DNA from: Paulinella micropora
Lineage: Eukaryota; Cercozoa; Imbricatea; Euglyphida
Length of the DNA: 45,629 nucleotides
Reading direction: 5' to 3'
Assembly (NCBI GenBank): GCA_009731375.1
Contig: BJOX01000065.1
Coordinates: 363,320-408,948, forward strand
The notes under the pieces were generated by a model, which worked only from the letters and a program-made list of their open reading frames with translations, did no database searches and was not told the origin of the DNA. Both the position numbers and the translations under genes were made by a program. Shown piece by piece: positions 37,175-45,629 of this stretch (positions are counted from its first letter, which is position 1; every line of letters starts with the position of its first letter).

Positions 37175-38752
37175 ATGGCTACTAGTAAGACAGACCATAA
37201 GATCACATTCACAGGCAAAGAAGCATGGGTCCTGGTTCATAGACAGGTAGTTCAAAGCTGCCATGCTAAGGCGCCTAAGGAAGTACTAAAGGGTACAGCC
37301 GCCCATAAGCAAAACGTACACCATGAAAACGTACTAGGAATACAGCTTAAGGGTAGGGAGGTGCCTTCCTTCATTCTAGCTTGGGAAGAGGTAGCCGAGC
37401 TGAACGATTGGGCAGACTTAGACGACAACGTGGTGACGGAATACTTTGAGGACAAAACCAAGGGTCCTACTCGCCTGTGGCATATGCCCGAAACGAAAAC
37501 GTCTGCTCAAAGCTTAGATGAGACGTTGTTAGGGGTAGGTGAAGGACAGAAAACCCCAACCAAGCTTTATAAACCGGTGTTCAGCAGTCCAAAGGAGGAG
37601 GAAGCCACTGAGCCTGAAGGAAGAAAGGAAGAGGTAGATGAAGACCGTGACACTCCTGATCTCTACTCTAGTGGGTATGCTAGCGCTGACAAACCTAGGC
37701 TGTCAACTGACAAGGGCTCAGACTTAAAGGGCGACGGCAAGAATGGGGGCCCCTCCCTCTACGGTCAAAACCCCACTAGGGGGTGCTGATCATGCTGTCG
37801 CACTGACACGACAGGTGATGGCCTATGACGCTAGTATACTTGCTGAGATGAGCAAACAAAACGAAAATGTGTTCAACATCATTTATGATATGCTCGGTGG
37901 TGAGGAAAAGAGCCTAGTGCGTGACTTAGCCGATCCGGAACGTCTGACCTTTGGTCAAACCCTAAGGCATTATGGGATAGGTTGCAAGCCCGGTACAAGA
38001 AAGCCGACTCAGCCGACGTTCAGGATAAGGTGAAGGAGCTGAATGACTTTCTCTTTACTAGCTATAGTAAGCAGCAGTACGTCGGACAGTGTGTTGACCT
38101 GAACGCTAGGCGAGACTGGTTGGAAGATTACGGCCAAGCCCCAACCGATAGCCGGCTGCAACAGATAGTGAAGGGCTCTTTAGTGGGTCCAAAACAGTCT
38201 GACTCTAGAGTGAAGAAAGCCTGGCAGGTATGGTTAGAGATGGCAGAACTGAACCGGAAGCAATTTAAGTGGGCCACATGGTGGAAGTTCGTGCACGAAC
38301 GTGCCCTTGAATTGGACAAGAAGTTCGACCGGGCCAAAGTGACTAGTTCCACTGAAAAAGGTTTGGCGGCCCGGAAGGCTGGGAAAGCTAAGTCCAAAGA
38401 CGAATGCTGGATCTTCAGCAAAGAGGGCAAATGCACTCGCGGGGCTTCATGTCGTTACCTCCATTGTTGGAGGAAAGGTGAGGGGTGTGTGCTTCCTTTG
38501 GGATAAGCAGGGGGAGTGTAGGTGGGCGGACAAGTGTAAGTTCAAGCACGACCCGGCCAAAGCCAAGAAGACCCCCTCCAAGCCGGCAGACACCACTAAG
38601 GGTGACAAGAGCAAGAAGAGCGACAAGAGCAAGAGGTCCCAAGTGTTTCAACTGTTTCGAAAGGGGACACATCGCCGGTAAGTGCACCAAGAAGTGCCGG
38701 GTGTGCGGGGGTAAGCACAAATTGAGCAAGTGTCCGGACAAAGGCAGGTAGG
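37175..38752 (+). pseudogene. Second retroelement gag with CCCH and CCHC fingers, frameshifted
   Basis: The first frame, 37175-37789 (ATG after GTTAGTA), has a gag-like N-domain (FILAWEEVAELNDWADLD) and an acidic linker. The second frame, 37743-38033, and third, 37982-38506, continue with helices (KELNDFLFTSYSKQQYVG; KKAWQVWLEMAELNRKQFKW). Zinc motifs: CCCH finger CWIFSKEGKCTRGASCRYLH near 38406, a second CCCH (C-x8-C-x5-C-x3-H) near 38490, CCHC knuckle CFNCFERGHIAGKC near 38645, and CRVCGGKHKLSKC near 38697. Several frameshifts break it. No protease or pol follows, so it is probably a truncated or non-autonomous element. Confidence 0.7.
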
Positions 38753-41343
38753 GTGAGGCAGCCAAGGGCTCTGATGGGGGTAGTGATAGTGAAGACTCCG
38801 AGGAAGAGGAGCCAGGGGTTAGGGTTAGTTTGTGCTCGCGTAGACGCGACAGAGGATCGTCGTGGCGCGAATTAGAGAACATCGAAAGTATGCAGGAGTG
38901 AGCCAGGCAGCGTGGGTACACTTGAAGAGTGTTGAGTGCAGCGAAAAGGATGAATCAGATTTTGCTAAGTGATAGGGGGATGACACTAACACAAACAAAC
39001 CAGACACATACTGTGTTGGTTGACTGCATAGATTGCAGAAGAGCAGAGAGACGACACAAAAATGCAAAGACAGGTGAACGATCTGTCTCACATGTGTGTT
39101 TTGGATGATCTCTGATCTCCTACTTTCGTTGAGTAGTTCCTATCTTGTAGGAGGTGCTTTCAAATCGATCTGTCGACAGAGCACACATAACTCTGTGTGC
39201 GCAGTTTCCACTTGAAAGGAAAATTCGAATTGTGAGTTTGGATACAACCCTAAGGGGTAATTACACAACGCACTCTTATTAAAGATCTCTATGGCTGCAT
39301 GAAGTCCTGACTCCATGAGAGCAGGTCAAATACCAGTAAATAGTAAAGCGGTCACTTTGTTTATTTACGTAGATTTCTATTTGTTTGCAAACTTGGTTGC
39401 AACTTGCCCTACAGTGTCACGATGAACGTAGATTGTGAGTTTGGTGTGCTGAGGCCTACTGAACTTGCGAAAGTAAAGTACTTGAATATCTGAGTTCAAG
39501 TCAAACTAATAGTTCAAGTGGCCGAAATTGCTTTTTGGAAAAATCAAAAGATGTGGGTAAAAATTTCCATAGTGCTCTTTTTAGGGCTCAGTTTACCTTG
39601 TCAACAAATTTACCGCACCGTCAGTGGTTCACGGGAAATTAGGAAAATGTAAGAGTGAGGGGGAAAAAGGCAATAGTTAATCTTTTCGAAAAAGAACTTT
39701 GACTTAATCGTTCAACTTGAAATCATTTCTGAACGGAATTGAAAACTGGTTAGTGATGTCGAAACGTCGTGCAAAGGAGAATCTAACGAGCCGGTCACTT
39801 GAAAACAGTAAAATGTCAACGGTAATGGTTTTTGCCAGTCGTTAACTTAAGTGCTCAGTCTGATATTTTTTAAGCCTATTTTTTTTTCCGATGCAACATT
39901 ATTATTGACTCAGATTTTTTGAAACTGCAATCAATCTTTTATGAATAATTTAGATGATACTATGATATATAATATTAATATTATATATTGCTTGATCTTT
40001 TAACTTGCCATCATAGGTGACTCTTGACTTCGCCACTAGGTCGCAAGTTCGTTTACGCGAGCAATGTTTTAAATAAAATACGGGGTGAAGCCGGTAAAAA
40101 GAAAAAACTTCCGAAAGTCACAGTTCAAGGTCATGCACTGATTCTTTCACTTGAATGAACTTAGCGTTTTCGCGCCAGTGCGGCTTCAGTTTGAAATAAT
40201 AGTTGAAATTCAGTACTTAAAACTTTTCTAATAATACAAGCTTCAGCTGTGCATCCCTCTGTAATGCCCCCAACGATAGCTCGAAAAAAAAGTCGGTAAT
40301 ACAACCAAACACAGTCCTCAAGAATAAGAATGATGTCTCGTTGTATTAGCTCAGTGAAGCCAAAAAGGAAAACTGCAACAGACCAGGAATAAAATGGCAT
40401 CAGGTCCAATCCGGACAAATAATACTGAAAAACAAGCTGGTGCACCTGTCACCAGGAAAAGGTATTTTTTACCGGCTATCCGGGGGGTGATGCCTACAGT
40501 ACCCCCTCCCGATTTTATGACGGAAATAGCATTTTCGTCATACACCTTCTGATTTCTTTCTGCAAATAGTATGCGCTATGGAGTCATGCCACACAGCGCA
40601 TCGACCCACGGATAGACGCTAAAAGACGATAAATATATCCTCATACGGCACGTCAAAGCGGATTCTCTAGCCTTTCTTGTAAATTTTGAACTCCTTCCCC
40701 CCAATTTCTTTTTTTTTTTTTTTTTTTTTTTCTGCAGTATGTCAAGAACAAACGTACAATTAAAAAAAAAATACAAGCAACGTGGTGCTGTAGTACGATT
40801 CCCCCTTTGATCTCCTTCTTCTTCTTATCATTATCATTATTATTATTATTATTCACAGGGAGATCGTAAGTACATTGTCTTTTTTAATGACATACCCTTG
40901 TATAAGGCGGATATCCTATGATATAGTATTAGGGGGCCAGTCCTAATAGCTATATCCGAAGTCGAGGTGTATGTACCCGACCCTGCGATATACCGACACA
41001 AGTAGAGATTGACCGTGCTCAGGTACGACAGTATATAATCTATCGTAAAAAATAATTTAATGAAAGTTTCAGAGAACATTTCATTTTCGAGAACATCATC
41101 CCAGGACTTGGAAAGGGTCATACCCGGGAACACCATCGCTCAATACACTAGCGATCCCCGTATACGGTGTAGTATCATCGTCGATCGACCTTTCGCACTC
41201 GTATGTTGCGATCGAATGCCAAGTTATATCACTGAGTCTTTTTAATATTCATATTGATAACTGATGATGCATGATCAAATCATGATACGCCGTGGGCAAT
41301 CAATCAGTTTATTTGAGACGCATAAAGAAAAATAGTTTCTTTG
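38753..41343. other. 2.6 kb with no recognised gene
   Basis: After an acidic, telomere-like GGGTTAGGGTTAG stretch (38817-38830) the sequence is AT-rich and non-coding. It has a T-run at 40709-40732 and a short ATT array at 40830-40854. The 3' LTR of the minus-strand gypsy element should lie in the part nearest 41343, but it cannot be delimited because its partner is outside the window. Confidence 0.45.
40709..40732. repeat. Poly-T tract
   Basis: 24-base T run; on the minus strand a poly-A. Confidence 0.85.
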
Positions 41344-42220
41344 TCACTGCCTTCGTCGTCTGGCGCGGATTTCTTTGCCTGGTGGAGGACCACCAACAAA
41401 AGTCAGATCGAACTTTGACTGTTCGAGAATGTCCCAGATCTTATTAGGGATTCCGCCCAACGATAATTCAAAAGGGACATCAAGCACTCCTCTTGGCAGT
41501 GTCTGAATGGTCCACGCAGTGTAATCCTTGTCTCTGGGAGTAATTGTATCATCCCATGTCTCGAGACTTTTTGCGTCTTTATATACTGGCAGATAATGTC
41601 TTGCCTTTGGATCCTCAACCGGGTCCATACTTCTCCAGAACTGGAGTATCGGTTGTACTATCTTTGCGGCTGATGATATTTCAAGTGTCCGTGTGACACG
41701 CATCTGTCGTGGGACCGCCACGACCCGCATCAAGTATAAGTCTGAGAGAGTGTCATCAGCGACATGTTGTTCCGCTGGTCTCATCAGATAGAAAACAATT
41801 TTCACCCATGCGATGGTTGCTATCGCATCGCCTTCCTTCCATCGCTCATGGACAATCTCAACGTTGCCCGCGTTTGGGTCAGTGTCCGTCCCCTCCTCCT
41901 CCTGGTGGACGTCCTTTGATCTCATCGACCTCATCGCCTTCCTCGGTTGGTCGTTGATAAGATCATTCCGCGCTCTCCTTAGCTGCGCCTCTGTGATCTT
42001 CTCCTTCTTTCCGCTATGCTCTCGCGGAGACTTGGACTGAGTCCCCACCGCGCTTATGCGGTCAGTCTTCTCCTTGCTGTCCACCTCACTCTCCTCCTTC
42101 TCAGCTATCGGTGCCCGATAAGCATCGTCTTGGTCTATGCCAGCCTCCTTGTGGATGGGCGGCACCTCTTTGAAATCATCCTTCATCCGTTTTAACGCCT
42201 CCTCAACGGATTCATCTTCC
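41344..42220 (-). other. C-terminal extension of the gypsy polyprotein
   Basis: About 290 residues after the GPY/F module. First a charged, disordered-looking part (VDSKEKTDRISAVGTQSKSP), then a part that looks folded (VHERWKEGDAIATIAWVKIV; MRVVAVPRQMRVTRTLEI; WTIQTLPRGVLDVPFELSLG), ending RARRRRQ. I see no chromodomain and recognise no family. Confidence 0.7.
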
Positions 42221-45200
42221 AGTAAGAAGGGATCATACTTAATCAGCCTTCTTACATTCACAATTTGCACCTTCCCTCTACCCCTGATCTTGTAATTCAG
42301 AGGTCCCGTCTGTTCCATAATCTGATAAGGTCCTTTCCAGTGAGTGAACAGCTTAGAGCTGACTCCCTTCGGGACTTGAGGATGGTACAATAGTACAATA
42401 TCCCCGACCTGGAACTTGATCTGATCCAAGTGCGCTTGTCGCACCCCTTCAGCATCAGTCTTTCGGCGCTCCGCCTCTCTATGCGCCCTGACTATTTGTT
42501 CCGCCTCCATCTTCACTCTAAGTCTCATCCCAAACAACTCATCCGCATCCGCCCAAGTGTCTTTTGGGTGAAGGAGCGAAGTCGGGATATCAGGCTCACG
42601 CCCATATACTAACTGATATGGCGAGATTGAGCTCTTCGAGCCTCCTAACGCCGTAGAGGGTAGACAGTTCATTGCAAACGCAAATGATGGTGCTGCCTCG
42701 ACCCATGCTCTTTGATTCTCCTTCTTCGTGCAATACATCTTTAGCGAGGCTTTGAGGGGTCTGTGTACCCGCTCGATTTTCCCATTTGCTCGCGGGTTAT
42801 AGGCAGTAACATATTGCCATTTCATCCCGTAATACTTAGATAGTTTGTCGATGACCTCGTTATTAAAGTCCGAGCCTCGATCAGAACATATCTTTCTTGG
42901 TACTCCGATCTGTGAGATGATCCTATCGATCAGCGCCTCGGCCGTCGTCTTGCCGGTAACGTCTTTGACAGGGATGATCCACACATAGTTGGTGGCTCTG
43001 TCAATAGCCGTAAGGAGGTATTTGTAACCATCCTTCGATTCTGGGAAAGGTCCCACATGATCAATGTGTATAAACTCAAACATCCCCGCATGAAGAGGAA
43101 ATTCGCCAATCAGGCCGAAATTTGCCTTCAGTGGTGTTTTGTTTATCTTGCACGGGATGCATGCATCCACCGCCTGATCTATCTCCTCCTTCATCTTCTT
43201 CCACCAGAATCGCCTCGCTACGAACATATGAGTTCGTTGTCGACCCGGATGCGCCAAAAGTGGGCAATTGTGGGCTGCGACAAATATAAATCGTCTCAGA
43301 CTCTCCGGTACCCAAAGGGTCCATTTGTCCGGCTGTGACGCATAGCGACCGTGAAGGCCCTTGTACCACAGTAGACCATCTCTCCATCCCATCTCCTTCA
43401 TCTGATCTTTGATCGCTTTCGTCATCCGTAGCTCATCCGGGTTCTGATATAACTGTATCAGTTCTTTAAACTCCGGATCTTGAGCCTGTTGTTGCCTCCA
43501 TGCGGTAGGCGAGGCTATATGGATAGTACCATCTTCTAGCCGTACCCCGATTCTTTCCGGGTCATCGTCTAGGTCACTTCTCCGCTCTTGAGGAGGCTCC
43601 GCATAAACTTCCTGCGTCTCCTCTTCCTCTCTTATGTTCGCCTTCGCATTCTCATATACCTCATAGGACCACTCAGCGTCCTCCTGGGTATGTAGCTCAC
43701 AACATATCCCGTGATCCGGGCCTTGTGGACTGTACCGTAGACCTGTGCGGTCATATCGGACTCCACTCGCCATCTCCATCGCCTCAATGTGGCTGACCTC
43801 ATACACCTTGTCAGTGGACAAGTCTTCCATCTCCACCGTGGACACCAACGCCGATACTTCTGAGTTAAACTCTAGCCTAGAGAGGCTATCAGCGACCACA
43901 TTTCGCTTTCCCGGTAGATGGACCATTGTAAAATCGAAACAAGACAAGAACGCTTGCCACCGCGCCAGCCGTCCCGTCTGTTCATGATTCATCAACCATA
44001 ACAGGTTATGATGATCAGTTCTGACAGTAAATTGAGGTCCTCCCCACAAATACTCTCTGAGCCTCTTGAGGGCCCATACTACCGCCAACGCCTCTCTTTG
44101 CCTTGTGCAATAGTTTCTCTCCGCCGCACACAACTTCCTACTAATAAACATGATTGGGCGTAATTTCTTCTCCTCGTCCTCTTGTTGTAATACAGCCCCA
44201 ATAGCAAACTTAGATGCGTCTGTATCGACTACGAATTGTTTCGTAAAGTCGGGCATCGTTAACACCAGTCCTCCGTCTTTCGGGTCTTTGTAAATGAGAT
44301 CTTTGAGCGCATGAAACGCTTGCAAAGCCTCTTCGTCCCACTTCTCAAAGTCTCCAAAATCTATCATTTTCTCCACTTTAGCCCGTGTTGCACCCCAATC
44401 GGGTATAAACTGGCTATAGTATTGCGCCATCGCAAGGAATGAGTGCAATTCAGTGCGGTTCTTCGGTATCGGTCGATTCATAATCTCCTCCCTCTTCTCT
44501 TTGGATATCGAGACTCGATTATGGGAGATCTCGTACCCTAAGTATGTCACACTCGTCTTGGCAAGTTGACACTTCTTTAGATTGCACTTCAGGCCAAAAG
44601 CTCCGATGCGCCTGAATATATCGGACAAATGATCGATATGCTCCTCCATTGTGTTAGAGTATACGATAATGTCATCGATATAGCAAAATGCATATTCTCC
44701 CGCCTTCTGTCCCCGCCTTCTCATAAAGCCACCGTCAGACAAATCATCGTACTGACTGCTCAACATCTTCTGCATCGCCTTCTGGAAAAGTCCTGGGGCT
44801 TGCTTGAGGCCCATCGGAAGCACTTTCCATTGGTATATTTCCATACCCACCACAAACGCCGTCAGCCATCTGGACTTTTCCTCCAGTGGTATCTGCCAGA
44901 AGCCATTCTTAAGGTCAATGACCGAATAGAATTTTGCATTCCGCAGTACTCTCCTTCCTTCTTCTAATGTCGGGAGAGGATTTCTCTCTTCCTCCAGCAC
45001 CTTGTTAACACGAGCATAGTTAACTGTCAGGCGCCATTCTCCTCCTGGCTTCGGCACTATTCTCGGTTGTGAGACTATTGGAGATGTTGATCTCTCAATA
45101 AAGTCCTCATTGAGCAGCTGTCTTGCTAGCTCCTCCGCTATCTTCGCCTCATGTATACTCAAATTCGCCCTTCGTGGTGCCGGTGACGGCTCCGCACCCG

Positions 45201-45629
45201 GTATTTTGTAAATAACCGCAGTGAAATCTTCAGGCTTGACACCACCTGCATGTGGAGGGTCAAAAATTTCCTTGTTCGCCTCTAATTTGGCTTTTAAAAG
45301 CTCCTTCTCCTTCTCCGTGCCTAGTCCTTCTTCCAATATTTTCCGCGCCGCCTCTTGAAAATCTTCATCAGACATATGCTTATGCTGCTTGAGGGGTTCT
45401 GTGTCCTCCTCCAAGCCTAAGTCCTCTTCCGAGACATCATCTAGGCCCGTCTTTTCATACTTGACCGTGTCCGGCTCATCATCTTTACCGAGCTCCACCA
45501 GCATGTTAATGAGTCTCGCGTATTGCAAAGGAGCTTTACGGGTGTAAAAACCATCAAAGCATGTGAATGCTTGCGGTATCAATTTCAACTTGTCGAGGTC
45601 TCTGAGCTTCCGCTTGTATGCACTGCTCT
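41344..45629 (-). CDS. Ty3/gypsy pol polyprotein (5' partial), intact frame
   Basis: One uninterrupted frame from the window edge to TGA at 41344-41346, over 1,420 residues. In order: pre-RT region; RT with NYARVNKVLEEERNPLPTLE, FYSVIDLKNGFWQIPLE, LPMGLKQAPGLFQKAM and the catalytic CYIDDIIVYSN; RNase H (FVVDTDASKFAIGAVLQQ; TRQREALAVVWALKRLREYL); integrase zinc HHCC (HNCPLLAHPGR...ACIPCK), DDE core (FIHIDHVGPF; ICSDRGSDF; YNPRANGKIERVHRPLK); GPY/F module (FTHWKGPYQIMEQTGPLNYKI). A non-standard tail of about 290 residues follows. Gag and protease would lie beyond 45629. The frame remains open to the last base, so the TTG at 45588 is not a real start. All catalytic residues are present, so the element may be functional. 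Confidence 0.93.
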   Translation of the reverse strand, partial: SSAYKRKLRDLDKLKLIPQAFTCFDGFYTRKAPLQYARLINMLVELGKDDEPDTVKYEKTGLDDVSEEDLGLEEDTEPLKQHKHMSDEDFQEAARKILEEGLGTEKEKELLKAKLEANKEIFDPPHAGGVKPEDFTAVIYKIPGAEPSPAPRRANLSIHEAKIAEELARQLLNEDFIERSTSPIVSQPRIVPKPGGEWRLTVNYARVNKVLEEERNPLPTLEEGRRVLRNAKFYSVIDLKNGFWQIPLEEKSRWLTAFVVGMEIYQWKVLPMGLKQAPGLFQKAMQKMLSSQYDDLSDGGFMRRRGQKAGEYAFCYIDDIIVYSNTMEEHIDHLSDIFRRIGAFGLKCNLKKCQLAKTSVTYLGYEISHNRVSISKEKREEIMNRPIPKNRTELHSFLAMAQYYSQFIPDWGATRAKVEKMIDFGDFEKWDEEALQAFHALKDLIYKDPKDGGLVLTMPDFTKQFVVDTDASKFAIGAVLQQEDEEKKLRPIMFISRKLCAAERNYCTRQREALAVVWALKRLREYLWGGPQFTVRTDHHNLLWLMNHEQTGRLARWQAFLSCFDFTMVHLPGKRNVVADSLSRLEFNSEVSALVSTVEMEDLSTDKVYEVSHIEAMEMASGVRYDRTGLRYSPQGPDHGICCELHTQEDAEWSYEVYENAKANIREEEETQEVYAEPPQERRSDLDDDPERIGVRLEDGTIHIASPTAWRQQQAQDPEFKELIQLYQNPDELRMTKAIKDQMKEMGWRDGLLWYKGLHGRYASQPDKWTLWVPESLRRFIFVAAHNCPLLAHPGRQRTHMFVARRFWWKKMKEEIDQAVDACIPCKINKTPLKANFGLIGEFPLHAGMFEFIHIDHVGPFPESKDGYKYLLTAIDRATNYVWIIPVKDVTGKTTAEALIDRIISQIGVPRKICSDRGSDFNNEVIDKLSKYYGMKWQYVTAYNPRANGKIERVHRPLKASLKMYCTKKENQRAWVEAAPSFAFAMNCLPSTALGGSKSSISPYQLVYGREPDIPTSLLHPKDTWADADELFGMRLRVKMEAEQIVRAHREAERRKTDAEGVRQAHLDQIKFQVGDIVLLYHPQVPKGVSSKLFTHWKGPYQIMEQTGPLNYKIRGRGKVQIVNVRRLIKYDPFLLEDESVEEALKRMKDDFKEVPPIHKEAGIDQDDAYRAPIAEKEESEVDSKEKTDRISAVGTQSKSPREHSGKKEKITEAQLRRARNDLINDQPRKAMRSMRSKDVHQEEEGTDTDPNAGNVEIVHERWKEGDAIATIAWVKIVFYLMRPAEQHVADDTLSDLYLMRVVAVPRQMRVTRTLEISSAAKIVQPILQFWRSMDPVEDPKARHYLPVYKDAKSLETWDDTITPRDKDYTAWTIQTLPRGVLDVPFELSLGGIPNKIWDILEQSKFDLTFVGGPPPGKEIRARRRRQ

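Noticed and set aside
1-45629. CRISPR arrays, rRNA genes, bacterial operons or ribosome binding sites
   Set aside because: Tandem repeats here lack repeat-spacer structure, and split genes and retrotransposons show eukaryotic nuclear DNA. No rRNA-like sequence was seen.
37175-45629. Second gag (plus) and gypsy pol (minus) as parts of one element
   Set aside because: They lie on opposite strands, 2.6 kb apart, with the pol reading toward the gag, so they cannot be one colinear element.

Overview
This window is nuclear DNA from a eukaryote with a large, repeat-rich genome. It has split genes with GT-AG introns, many microsatellites, tRNA-derived SINEs, LTR retrotransposons and a Tc1/mariner remnant. 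There is no operon structure and no bacterial gene. I cannot name the species. An alga or other protist (for example a chromerid-like alga) is only a guess.

Positions 329-26450 (+) hold one very large gene that I read as about 33 exons, roughly 5.9 kb of coding sequence and 1,980 residues. Its 5' end lies outside the window or is not recognisable. Reading phase is consistent across almost every junction; three or four junctions are ambiguous and marked as such. The predicted protein has an N-terminal dynamin-like P-loop GTPase (P-loop split between exons at 2909-2914 and 4152-4169; DTPG at 14243-14254). A long helical region with a small CxxC...CxxC zinc module follows. Then comes an OTU cysteine protease domain (DGNC at 22294-22305, His at 22690), a PIN-type nuclease domain (22795-24400), and a proline-rich, basic tail ending at 26450. 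I know of no described GTPase-OTU-PIN fusion; this is the best candidate for a new system in the window.

The introns (especially 2.9-4.1, 6.3-7.3 and 8.7-13.9 kb) carry expanded (ATT)n, (CTA)n and other arrays, tRNA-headed SINEs in chains joined through their (ATT)n tails, several SINE-like families sharing a 3' core, a 3.4 kb block of tandem repeats (10.5-13.9 kb), and a decayed Tc1/mariner element (19.6-20.8 kb). Six N gaps lie within the gene.

From 26.45 to 27.87 kb I see no gene. A Ty1/copia-type retrotransposon occupies 27872-35945 (+), with 278-281 bp LTRs differing at about 1.4% of sites and a TCAAT target duplication. It is damaged: a 49-bp gag duplication, stops and frameshifts in pol, and an internal inversion of about 560 bp. 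A second, frameshifted retroelement gag with two CCCH fingers and CCHC knuckles follows at 37175-38752 (+). From 38.8 to 41.3 kb I recognise nothing. A long intact Ty3/gypsy pol polyprotein runs on the minus strand from 41344 to the window end, with an unusual C-terminal extension of about 290 residues.
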